Below are positions 54,919-63,001 of a stretch of 64,000 nt of DNA, piece after piece. A program made the position numbers and the translations under genes. The notes below the pieces were generated by a model that saw nothing but the letters and a program-made list of their open reading frames with translations, ran no database searches and had not been told where the DNA came from. How positions within the stretch are numbered: the first letter of the stretch is position 1; each line of letters opens with the position of its first letter. The DNA lies in assembly GCF_000316665.1 (NCBI RefSeq), contig NC_019678.1:7845001-7909000 (forward strand), given 5' to 3'. The DNA comes from Rivularia sp. PCC 7116 (GTDB lineage: Bacteria > Cyanobacteriota > Cyanobacteriia > Cyanobacteriales > Nostocaceae).

Positions 54919-55332
54919 TTGTTGTTACCTCTTGTTGGGGTTTAGTGTTTTCTCTTCGTTACTTATTACTATGAGCGATGAAGCTGAGGCAGTAGTGAAT
55001 GAGAAATGAGGTAACCCTAAGAGTTATATGAGAAAACTGAGAATCAAAAGAAACGTAGTTTGGGTTTGGTTTCAGAACCTTTAGTAGATAAGGCGCTTAC
55101 AGATAATAAAATGTCCCACCACCTGGCTCCACTTCTCTTTGATAAGGAGAGGGTGCGCGACAGCGCGGGGTGAGGTAGCGTTATATATCGATTGATATGC
55201 CCAACATATGAGTCCTATAAAACAAACTTTATTAAAAAAACTTTACAAAACGTAAAATACACGTTAATGTATAAATGTAGGTAAGCAAAAACGCTTACCG
55301 ATATATATAAGACAAACGCAATTATCTGAACC
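54919..55332. promoter_or_regulatory. psbA upstream region
   Basis: 414 bp between divergent genes. At ~55105 a lone MITE end (AATAAAATGTCCC) and at 55130-55180 a CCTCACC-family hairpin copy (TTGATAAGGAGAGGGTGCGC ... GGGGTGAGG). The psbA promoter and leader should be in 55190-55332; TTTACA at 55245 and TATAAA near 55270 are candidate hexamers but the spacing is not ideal. Confidence 0.45.
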
Positions 55333-56415
55333 ATGACAACCACATTACAAAGACGCGAAAGCGCATCTGCGTGGGAGCAGTTCTGTGGATGGATTACCAG
55401 CACCAATAACCGTTTATACATCGGTTGGTTTGGTGTCTTGATGATTCCTACACTACTCTCTGCAATCACCTGTTTCATCATCGCCTTCGTAGCAGCACCT
55501 CCTGTTGACATCGATGGTATCCGCGAGCCTGTTGCAGGTTCCTTGATTTACGGAAACAACATCATCTCTGGTGCAGTTGTTCCTTCTTCTAACGCTATCG
55601 GTTTACACTTCTACCCAATCTGGGAAGCAGCTTCTCTAGATGAGTGGTTGTATAACGGTGGTCCTTACCAATTGGTATGTTTCCACTTCCTAATTGGCGT
55701 ATTTTGCTACTTAGGTCGTGAGTGGGAATTATCTTACCGCTTGGGTATGCGTCCTTGGATCTGTGTTGCTTTCTCTGCTCCAGTAGCAGCAGCAACCGCA
55801 GTATTCTTGATCTACCCCATCGGACAAGGTTCTTTCTCTGACGGTATGCCTTTAGGTATTTCTGGTACCTTCAACTTCATGTTCGTGTTCCAAGCTGAGC
55901 ACAACATTTTGATGCACCCCTTCCACCAATTAGGTGTAGCTGGTGTATTTGGTGGTTCTTTGTTCAGTGCTATGCACGGTTCTTTGGTAACCTCCTCTTT
56001 GGTACGTGAAACAACCGAAACCGAATCTCAGAACTACGGTTATAAATTCGGTCAAGAAGAAGAAACCTACAACATCGTAGCTGCTCACGGTTACTTTGGT
56101 CGTTTAATCTTCCAATACGCTTCCTTCAACAACAGCCGTAGCTTGCACTTCTTCTTAGCTGCTTGGCCTGTAGTCGGAATCTGGTTCACCGCTTTGGGAA
56201 TCAGCACCATGGCGTTCAACTTGAACGGTTTCAACTTCAACCAGTCTGTAATCGATTCTAGCGGTAGAGTTGTAAATACCTGGGCTGATGTATTGAACAG
56301 AGCTAACTTGGGTATGGAAGTAATGCACGAAAGAAATGCACACAACTTCCCCTTAGACTTGGCTGCTGGTGAAACTGCACCTGTTGCAGTAAGCGCTCCC
56401 GCAATCAACGGTTAA
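55333..56415 (+). CDS. psbA: Photosystem II reaction-centre protein D1, high-light (Glu130) form
   Basis: 360 aa, full length. Binds pigments, QB and the Mn4CaO5 cluster. Key residues by count: Tyr161 (TyrZ), Asp170, His190, His198, His215, Ser264 and the C-terminal processing point after Ala344, leaving a 16-residue extension. Residue 130 is Glu, the form associated with high light; low-light D1 has Gln. Codon choice is biased toward strongly expressed codons (TTC, AAC, CGT), unlike neighbours. A strong terminator follows. Likely one of several psbA copies. If the nifK element spans this region, this copy leaves the heterocyst chromosome. Confidence 0.99.
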   Translation: MTTTLQRRESASAWEQFCGWITSTNNRLYIGWFGVLMIPTLLSAITCFIIAFVAAPPVDIDGIREPVAGSLIYGNNIISGAVVPSSNAIGLHFYPIWEAASLDEWLYNGGPYQLVCFHFLIGVFCYLGREWELSYRLGMRPWICVAFSAPVAAATAVFLIYPIGQGSFSDGMPLGISGTFNFMFVFQAEHNILMHPFHQLGVAGVFGGSLFSAMHGSLVTSSLVRETTETESQNYGYKFGQEEETYNIVAAHGYFGRLIFQYASFNNSRSLHFFLAAWPVVGIWFTALGISTMAFNLNGFNFNQSVIDSSGRVVNTWADVLNRANLGMEVMHERNAHNFPLDLAAGETAPVAVSAPAING

Positions 56416-56461
56416 TAATTGAATAATTTTGAGACGTGATATTTTACGTCTCTACATAAAA

Positions 56462-56494
56462 AATGCCTTCCGAGCAATCGGGAGGCATTTTTTT
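56462..56494 (+). terminator. psbA terminator
   Basis: ATGCCTTCCGA / TCGGGAGGCAT perfect-looking stem, 4-base loop, followed by eight T; 47 bp after the psbA stop. Confidence 0.9.
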
Positions 56495-56642
56495 TGGTTC
56501 GTAGTTGCGCTTCAGCGCTTTAACGCCGACTTGATAACGAAATAAAAGGGAACTGATAAAATTTTCTTGCTTGAGAGGCTTATATCCTAGCGCAAAAGGA
56601 TTTAGAGCAAGGTTAAAATAATTTTTAACTATAAATAAAAAA

Positions 56643-58118
56643 ATGTCATTTTTACGTTTAGAAAATATTACAAAATCCTTTGGCTCTTTTGTTGCTAACG
56701 ATAATATCAACTTTGAAATAGAACCTGGAAAAATTCACGCTATCTTAGGAGAAAATGGTGCCGGTAAAAGCACTTTAATGAATATCGTTAGCGGTGTTTT
56801 TCAACCAGATAGCGGTCAAATTTATTTAGAAGATAAACCCGTCAAAATTACATCCGCACACACAGCGATAAAACTTGGTATCGGTACGATTTATCAACAT
56901 TTCATGCTCGTACCGCAATTAAGCGTTACCGAAAATATTATTCTTGGAATTGATAAAAATTTACGGTTAAATCTTAAAAAAAAATATCAACAAATAGCTG
57001 ATTTATCTAACTCTTATGGATTAGAAGTTAATCCGAAAGCAAAAGTTGAAGATTTACCAGTAGGCACCCAACAAAGAGTAGAAATTCTCAAAATACTTTA
57101 CCGTCAAGCTAAATTATTGATTCTTGATGAACCAACCGCAGTTTTAACACCCATAGAAGTTAAATCCTTAATTGAAATTCTGCGTCAACTTGCTGCTGCT
57201 GGCAATACGATTATTTTTATCAGCCATAAACTCGAAGAAGTAATAGCTCTTTGCGATACAGTTACCGTTTTACGAAAGGGGAAAGTAGTAGCTAATAGAA
57301 AAATATTAGAAACTACCGCTTCCGAATTAGCTGCATTAATGGTTGGTAGGGAAATTGATTTTCAGTTGACTAAATCCCCCGTTACTCCTGGAAAAGTGGT
57401 TTTATCGGTAAATAATTTGCAAGTAGCAGACGATAGAGGTGTAATTGCCGTCAATAATATATCTTTTCAACTACGAGAAGGAGAGATTTTAGGAATCGCT
57501 GGAGTTGATGGAAACGGGCAGCGAGAATTAGCCGATGCTTTAGCAAAAATCCGCAAAATCAAAGCCGGGGAACTCAAATTTCATCAAAATTCAAATACAG
57601 CTTACATTCCCGAAGATAGGCAAAAAATGGGTTTGATATTACAGTTTAATATTGCTCAAAACTTAATTTTGAAAGCTTTTAGAAAATTACCGTTTTGTCG
57701 TCACTTTTTATTACAACCCCAAACAATTCAAAATCGGGCAACCTCAGCAATTGAAGAATTTGATATTCGGGGTGCGGAAACTCAGATAAAAGTCAGCCAG
57801 CTTTCCGGAGGCAACCAACAAAAGGTAGTTTTAGCAAGAGAATTAGCCAATAACCCCGTACTAATTGTAGCCATGCAGCCCACCAGAGGTTTAGATGTCG
57901 GAGCCACCGAAACAGTACAGCAAAGGTTATTGCAAGAAAGAACCAGAGGAGCCGCCATTGTATATATTTCTACAGAGTTGGAAGAAGTCATGGCAATTAG
58001 CGATCGCATTGCAGTCATGTATCGTGGTGAATTTGTTGGTGTATTAGATGCCCAGACAGCAACATTGGAAGAAGTTGGTTTGTTGATGGGAGGGGGAAGG
58101 GATGGGGTGATGGAGTGA
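56643..58118 (+). CDS. BMP-type ABC transporter ATPase with two nucleotide-binding domains
   Basis: 491 aa, RbsA/YufO-like double ATPase. First domain: Walker A ILGENGAGKSTLMN (~residue 33), signature-like LPVGTQQRVEIL, Walker B LLILDEPTAVLTP. Second domain: degenerate Walker A GIAGVDGNGQRELA, signature VSQLSGGNQQKVVLAREL, and a Walker B in which the usual DEP is replaced (LIVAMQPTRGLDVG), as normal in this subfamily. Energises nucleoside-type uptake with the BMP protein and the two permeases. The C-terminus runs into GGGGAGAGA-rich sequence. Confidence 0.93.
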   Translation: MSFLRLENITKSFGSFVANDNINFEIEPGKIHAILGENGAGKSTLMNIVSGVFQPDSGQIYLEDKPVKITSAHTAIKLGIGTIYQHFMLVPQLSVTENIILGIDKNLRLNLKKKYQQIADLSNSYGLEVNPKAKVEDLPVGTQQRVEILKILYRQAKLLILDEPTAVLTPIEVKSLIEILRQLAAAGNTIIFISHKLEEVIALCDTVTVLRKGKVVANRKILETTASELAALMVGREIDFQLTKSPVTPGKVVLSVNNLQVADDRGVIAVNNISFQLREGEILGIAGVDGNGQRELADALAKIRKIKAGELKFHQNSNTAYIPEDRQKMGLILQFNIAQNLILKAFRKLPFCRHFLLQPQTIQNRATSAIEEFDIRGAETQIKVSQLSGGNQQKVVLARELANNPVLIVAMQPTRGLDVGATETVQQRLLQERTRGAAIVYISTELEEVMAISDRIAVMYRGEFVGVLDAQTATLEEVGLLMGGGRDGVME

Positions 58119-58140
58119 TGGGGAGAGAAAGCCAAATCGC

Positions 58141-58224
58141 CCTCACTCTGGAAGAGTGGGGCTACACAAATAAAGCCCACCTGTGTGGGCTACATTCGGT
58201 GCATCTTTATAAAGAAATGGTATA
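58141..58224. repeat. MITE-like element, TACCA family, partial copy 4
   Basis: CACTCTGGAAGAGTGGGGCT, AAAGCCCACCTGTGTGGGCT and CTTTATAAAGAAATGGTAT. Only the right terminal repeat is intact; the left end is missing, apparently truncated at the ATPase gene end. Confidence 0.65.
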
Positions 58225-58313
58225 AGCAATAAAATATGACGAGTAATAGTATAATTTAAACTTTATAATCTTAATACAGTATTTTTGTATTGTATCTTTT
58301 TATATTATTAATT

Positions 58314-59240
58314 ATGCCTATCGAAAATTTTTCAAAACGTCAAAAAAGGCTTCGGGGAGAAGTACCTGATATTTATCAATATGATAATATCCCTGAAGGG
58401 TTGAGAGTGCAGATTATTCATATTATGAATGATGCACTAGGAGACAATAAACATTCGGAAACTCAAGCAAGCTATAAGGCAATTCATGAAATTTTATGTC
58501 GTGAATACGGCAAACTTTTTCTTGTAGATAAACCGTTTTTCAACGATATCAACTATTATATGAACGATGTGAGGAATTTTGTGTTAAATATTAGTAATAC
58601 AGAAGAAGTCCTGGATGTCGTAGAATTAGGTTTTCAGTTGATTGATAGATATTATAGGGAAGATAAATTAATATATATTGTTCAACCGAAAATTACACCC
58701 GATCAAGCAATAAAAGAATTAAACGCTAGGTTTAAAGAACATGGAGTAGGCTATCAGTATGAATCTGGGCAAATTATTAGAGTAGATTCTCAAATTATTC
58801 ATGATAATGCGATTAAACCAGCTTTGCACTTACTCAACGATGCGAGATTTAAAGGTGCAAACGAAGAATTTTTACAAGCGCACGAACACTACAGACATAA
58901 GCGTTATAAAGAATGTCTCAACGACTGTCTCAAAGCTTTAGAAAGCACTATGAAAACTATTTGTGATAATCAAGGTTGGGCATACGAATCTAGAGATACA
59001 GCTAAAAAATTGATTGGTATTTGCTTCAATAATAATCTCATACCTATCTTTTTAGAAACTCAATTATCATCTCTCAGACAAAACCTTGAAAGTGGTATTC
59101 CCACTGTCAGAAATAAACTTGGAGGGCATGGTCAAGGTTCTCAGCAAATTACAGTACCAGAATATTTTGCATCTTACCAGCTTAATATGACTGCAAGTAC
59201 AATTTTGTTGTTAGTACAAGCTGAAAATTCATTATCTTAA
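58314..59240 (+). CDS. HEPN/AbiJ-type protein (STM4504/CBY_0614-like)
   Basis: 308 aa from the ATG at 58314; the TTG at 58290 is less likely. N-terminal domain (QKRLRGEVPDIYQYDNIPEG, LRVQIIHIMNDALGD) is of the AbiJ-N/STM4504 kind. The C-terminal ~110 residues are helical with YKECLNDCLKALESTMKTIC and the HEPN nuclease motif R-x5-H in TVRNKLGGHGQG. HEPN proteins of this architecture act in phage defence or toxin systems as RNases. It stands alone without a visible antitoxin. Family name from memory, so treated as probable. Confidence 0.7.
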   Translation: MPIENFSKRQKRLRGEVPDIYQYDNIPEGLRVQIIHIMNDALGDNKHSETQASYKAIHEILCREYGKLFLVDKPFFNDINYYMNDVRNFVLNISNTEEVLDVVELGFQLIDRYYREDKLIYIVQPKITPDQAIKELNARFKEHGVGYQYESGQIIRVDSQIIHDNAIKPALHLLNDARFKGANEEFLQAHEHYRHKRYKECLNDCLKALESTMKTICDNQGWAYESRDTAKKLIGICFNNNLIPIFLETQLSSLRQNLESGIPTVRNKLGGHGQGSQQITVPEYFASYQLNMTASTILLLVQAENSLS

Positions 59241-59749
59241 AGATTTTTATATTTTCATCTTCTTTCGAGACAAAGTATTAAGTTTGATAGCCTTTTGTTA
59301 CTTTAGCAGAATCAAAGTCTTGTCCAGTCGTATTTGTCTGACATCTTTCGCCATTGTCATTATGCCCAAATACCCGCCTAGAAATCAATTTCAAGGCTGA
59401 TATGCGTTAGCGAAGCGTGGCGGAACGCCATAGTACGTTGAAACGCACTAAAAGTATTATCTAGTCGTCTTTAGACGACTTTATGTATTAGCCTGGGAAT
59501 TCATTCCAAGGCGGTGTTGAGAATGTTGCAAGAAGAATCAACTTCAGTAAAATCAAATCGTTATACATTCGGAAAATAACCAAATATTTAGAGATTCAAA
59601 AAAGACACTTATACCTAATGTTTAATTAATCATAAGTAGTCAAGCAAATATGTTTTTAAGTATTTTTAAGTCGAAGATAAAATAATACCGGACAATATTA
59701 TATTGATGAAGGTTTTATTTAACTAAAATCATTGATGTTGTTCGTTTAA
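59241..59749. other. Intergenic with dispersed repeat
   Basis: 510 bp. Contains GCCTGGGAATTCATTCCAAG repeat (59491) and a nearby AGTCGTCTTTAGACGACT palindrome (59464). No gene. Confidence 0.5.
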
Positions 59750-60274
59750 GTACATTTTAATATTCGTTTATCTACTGTTGCTATTGGTTCTGCTCTACTG
59801 TTTTCTATAGGCTTTACCTTGCCAGCAATATCTCAAGCTCCCGAGCGAATAGAAGAATCACAACTGGGCGGTAATACTAAGTCTTTGAGATTGGAGATAC
59901 GAAAATTAAGATTTAATCGAAGATTGTGGAGGAAACAAAAAATTACCAACTATCGCTATACTCTCAGTAACAGTTGCTTTTGTGTACCTGAAGCTAGAGG
60001 TCCTGTTATTATTGAAGTACGTAACGGTAAAACAGTTTCTGTCACTTCTGAAGCTACCGGTGAAGAAGCTAATCCCGATTTTTTCCAAAATTTCGATACA
60101 ATACCCAAGCTTTTCAACGTAATTCGAGATGCAATCAATCGTAGAGCAGATCGCTTAGACGTGGAATATGATGCTAAATTTGGTTATCCAACCAATATTA
60201 GTATTGACTACAAATTTCAGTTAGCTGACGAAGAACTATTTCTTTCAGTTACGAATTTTGAAGTCATTGAATAA
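59750..60274 (+). CDS. DUF6174 family protein, start codon unclear
   Basis: The conserved part reads LWRKQKITNYRYTLSNSCFC, VPEARGPVIIEVRNGKTVSV, NPDFFQNFDTIPKLFNVI and DAKFGYPTNISIDYKFQLAD, the DUF6174 pattern. In the same frame upstream, 59762-59830 encodes what looks like a signal peptide (IRLSTVAIGSALLFSIGFTL-PAISQA), but no ATG, GTG or in-frame TTG precedes it after the TAA at 59747. The first usual start is TTG at 59819, after most of the signal. Either a rare start (ATT at 59762) is used or the start was lost and the gene is inactive. Ends 2 bp before the permease gene. Confidence 0.75.
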   Translation, partial: VHFNIRLSTVAIGSALLFSIGFTLPAISQAPERIEESQLGGNTKSLRLEIRKLRFNRRLWRKQKITNYRYTLSNSCFCVPEARGPVIIEVRNGKTVSVTSEATGEEANPDFFQNFDTIPKLFNVIRDAINRRADRLDVEYDAKFGYPTNISIDYKFQLADEELFLSVTNFEVIE

Positions 60275-60277
60275 AAA

Positions 60278-61312
60278 ATGACCTCTCGGACAAAAACCAA
60301 CCCCTATAAATCCTTACTACCAATCCTCTCACCAATAATTGCCATTGCATCGGCTTTACTAGTTGGTGCAATTCTGATTTTAATGGCTGGTGCAAATCCT
60401 ATCGCGGCATATACGGCGCTTTTCCAAGAATCGCTGTTTGATTATTTCGGGTTTGGCAATACTTTGACTAGGATGACTCCTTTATTATTTACTAGTTTGG
60501 GAGTATTGATAGCGTTAAAAGCCGGACAATTTAACATTGGTGGAGAAGGGCAAATCTATCTCGGTGCTTTGGGAAGTACTTTGGTAGGTTTGTACGTCAA
60601 AGTACCGGCATTTATTCATATGCCTTTGGGATTATTGGTAGGATTTTTATTTGGTGCGGTTTGGGGTTGGATTCCAGGTTATTTAAAAGCAATTCGCGGT
60701 GTTAATGAAGTAATTACAACTTTGTTGTTGAATTATATTGCGGTTAATTTAATCAGTTATTTGGTGCAGAATCCCCTAAAAGCAGAAAATGCCCCCAGCC
60801 CTTATTCAGAATTGATTGCAAAATCTGCTCAACTACCGATGTTGCCGGGAGGTTTGGCAAGTGCAGGAATTATTTTAGCTTTGTTAGTAGCTGTAATTTT
60901 GTGGATATTATTGCAGCGTACTCCTTTTGGTTATCAGATAACAGCGGTGGGATTTAATCCGATAGCTTCTAATTATGCGGGAATTTCTGTAAAAAGTACC
61001 GTAATTTTAGTGATGACTTTGGCGGGAGGATTGGCTGGTTTAGCTGGTAGTTGTGAAGTCATGGGTTTGAAATATCGGTTATTTGAGGAAGTTTCACCGG
61101 GCTATGGATTTGACGCGATCGCGATAGCATTTCTCAGTCGTGGTAACGTGTTGGGTGTGGTTTTAGCTTCTTTGTTTTTCGCAGCATTGCGGAGTGGTGC
61201 TAATGTTATGCAGCGTAGTGCGGGAGTACCGGTAACGGTAGTGTTGGCAATTCAAGGATTAACGGTATTGTTTATTGCCATTGGTTTAGCATTGGAATCG
61301 AAAGAATGGTAA
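60278..61312 (+). CDS. BMP-type ABC transporter permease 1
   Basis: 344 aa, about 9-10 membrane segments, BPD_transp_2 family (YufP-like). Conserved ALKAGQFNIGGEGQIYLGAL, VNEVITTLLLNYIAVNLISY, TAVGFNPIASNYAGISV and the cytoplasmic coupling segment GFDAIAIAFLSRGNVLGVVL. Partner of the ATPase at 56643 and permease 2. Starts 3 bp after the DUF6174 stop. Confidence 0.93.
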   Translation: MTSRTKTNPYKSLLPILSPIIAIASALLVGAILILMAGANPIAAYTALFQESLFDYFGFGNTLTRMTPLLFTSLGVLIALKAGQFNIGGEGQIYLGALGSTLVGLYVKVPAFIHMPLGLLVGFLFGAVWGWIPGYLKAIRGVNEVITTLLLNYIAVNLISYLVQNPLKAENAPSPYSELIAKSAQLPMLPGGLASAGIILALLVAVILWILLQRTPFGYQITAVGFNPIASNYAGISVKSTVILVMTLAGGLAGLAGSCEVMGLKYRLFEEVSPGYGFDAIAIAFLSRGNVLGVVLASLFFAALRSGANVMQRSAGVPVTVVLAIQGLTVLFIAIGLALESKEW

Positions 61313-61484
61313 TTGGGTATGGGGCATGGGGCATGGGGCATGGGGCATGGGAAAATGAAAATTATATGAAAATGAAAATTATATTAGTATTCGTAGTGGG
61401 AGCATCTTGCTCCCTTTTAATTTTCTAAACTAAAAAAAACCCAATTACCAATTACCAATTACCCATTACCAATTCCCAATTACC
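61313..61484. repeat. STRR block between the two permeases
   Basis: GGGCATGGGGCATGGGGCAT at the left and CCAATTACCAATTACCAATT at the right. The right-hand run supplies the ATG of the next gene (CAATGCCCAAT). Confidence 0.8.
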
Positions 61485-61485
61485 A

Positions 61486-62391
61486 ATGCCCAATCCCCAA
61501 TTCCCAATATCCGATTACCTAGCATCCAGTATCCGTTTAGCTGTGCCTTTGGCGTTTGCGGCTTTGGGTGGAATGTATTCGGAGCGTGGGGGTATATTAA
61601 ATATTGCTTTGGAAGGAATGTTATTGACTGGGGCTTTTTCCAGTGCGGTGGCTGCTTTTTACACTGGTAATCCTTGGCTGGGAGTATTGGCTGCTGTTGT
61701 TGCTGGGGGAATGGTGGGTTTACTTCATGCTTTTTTGTGCGTGAGTTTGGGGGTTAATCAGTTGGTGTCTGGATTGGCAATTAATTTAGTAGCGGGTGGA
61801 TTAACATCATTTTTGGCGCGGTTGGTGTTTGATGGTGGTAGCGCTCAAAGATTAGCGGGAATTGAAGCAATTAATATTCCCTGGCTGGCAAGCATACCTG
61901 TTATCGGCATTTTGTTTCAACAAGATATTTTTGTATATTCGTTGATAATTTTAATTATTTTTAGTACATATTTCTTGTTTCATACCAGCCCCGGTTTGAG
62001 TTTACGCGCCATCGGAGAATATCCCCAAGCTGCCGATACTGCGGGAATTTCAGTTTCTAAGGTACGTTATTTAGCAGTAATAGCAAGTGGCTGTATTGCT
62101 AGTTTGGGAGGAGCTTATTTGAGTTTGGTACAGATAAAATATTTTGCTGAAGGAATGACATCAGGAAAAGGATTTATTGCTATAGCTGCTTTAATTTTTG
62201 GTAGATGGCATCCTATAGGAACTAGTTTCGCAAGCTTATTATTTGGAGCAACCGAAGCTTTACAGTTAAGAATACAGGCTTTAGGAGTGAACGTACCATA
62301 TCAATTTTTAATTATGCTTCCCTACGTAGTTGCATTACTAGCTTTAATTGGTTTAGTTAGAAAATCTTCACCTCCGGCAGCTTTAAAATAA
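61486..62391 (+). CDS. BMP-type ABC transporter permease 2
   Basis: 301 aa, about 8-9 membrane segments, YufQ-like. Conserved LGGMYSERGGILNIALEGML, VNQLVSGLAINLVAGGLTSF, IGEYPQAADTAGISV, and GKGFIAIAALIFGRWHP. The first eight residues (MPNPQFPI) are translated from the heptamer repeat CCCAATCCCCAATTCCCAAT, so the start codon and N-terminus have been taken over by the repeat array; no alternative start is evident. Fourth component of the scattered transporter. Confidence 0.92.
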   Translation: MPNPQFPISDYLASSIRLAVPLAFAALGGMYSERGGILNIALEGMLLTGAFSSAVAAFYTGNPWLGVLAAVVAGGMVGLLHAFLCVSLGVNQLVSGLAINLVAGGLTSFLARLVFDGGSAQRLAGIEAINIPWLASIPVIGILFQQDIFVYSLIILIIFSTYFLFHTSPGLSLRAIGEYPQAADTAGISVSKVRYLAVIASGCIASLGGAYLSLVQIKYFAEGMTSGKGFIAIAALIFGRWHPIGTSFASLLFGATEALQLRIQALGVNVPYQFLIMLPYVVALLALIGLVRKSSPPAALK

Positions 62392-62518
62392 AATATTGGG
62401 AATAGGGCATTGGGAATTGGAAATATAGCACTATCAAAATATCTTGGGACGTGAGAACCCCTGGTTTATAACCAGGGGATGAAACGGACAGGTAAAGTTT
62501 TAACTTTCCGTGTTTCTT

Positions 62519-62932
62519 TTATTTACTAGTTTGGTTCTCAATATACTTACGAATAACGTCGGTACTTACTTGTCCTGTAGTAGCTACAAAGTAACTAGGA
62601 CTCCACAAAGTAGGTAATTTTTTTAACTGTGGATATTCCTTCCTTAGAATATTAGATGCTCTACCCTTAACCCACTTTGCAATTTGAGAAGCTGACTCAT
62701 GTGGCGGTGAGTTGATAAACATATGTACATGATCTGGCATCACTTCAAGAGCGATTAATCTCCAGCCATGTTCTTTTACTAACTCAAAAATAATTTCCTG
62801 TAGCCGCATAGCGATTTCATTAACTAATACTGCTTTACGTCTTTTTGGGACAAACACAAAGTGATAATTTATCGATGACACGGATTTTTCAGCCCTTCTG
62901 TATTCATAATCTGACGCTGACAACTTAGCCAT
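62519..62932 (-). CDS. tnpA: IS200-type Y1 transposase TnpA
   Basis: 137 aa. HUH motif in VMPDHVHMFINSPP and the catalytic tyrosine in a C-terminal helix (TDVIRKYIENQ) after LWSPSYFVATTGQ. The N-terminal INYHFVFVPKRRK is standard. Catalyses single-strand excision and insertion of the element. Appears intact. Confidence 0.95.
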   Translation of the reverse strand: MAKLSASDYEYRRAEKSVSSINYHFVFVPKRRKAVLVNEIAMRLQEIIFELVKEHGWRLIALEVMPDHVHMFINSPPHESASQIAKWVKGRASNILRKEYPQLKKLPTLWSPSYFVATTGQVSTDVIRKYIENQTSK

Positions 62933-63001
62933 TTTATATCAGGGTTTTTTGTTGATTATTTATGTTGAATCAACTATATTAATAAACAAGGAGGTGGTCA
63001 A

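Noticed and set aside
55190-55332. A precise -35/-10 promoter for psbA
   Set aside because: TTTACA and TATAAA are present but their spacing (about 20 bp) is too uncertain to call a defined promoter.
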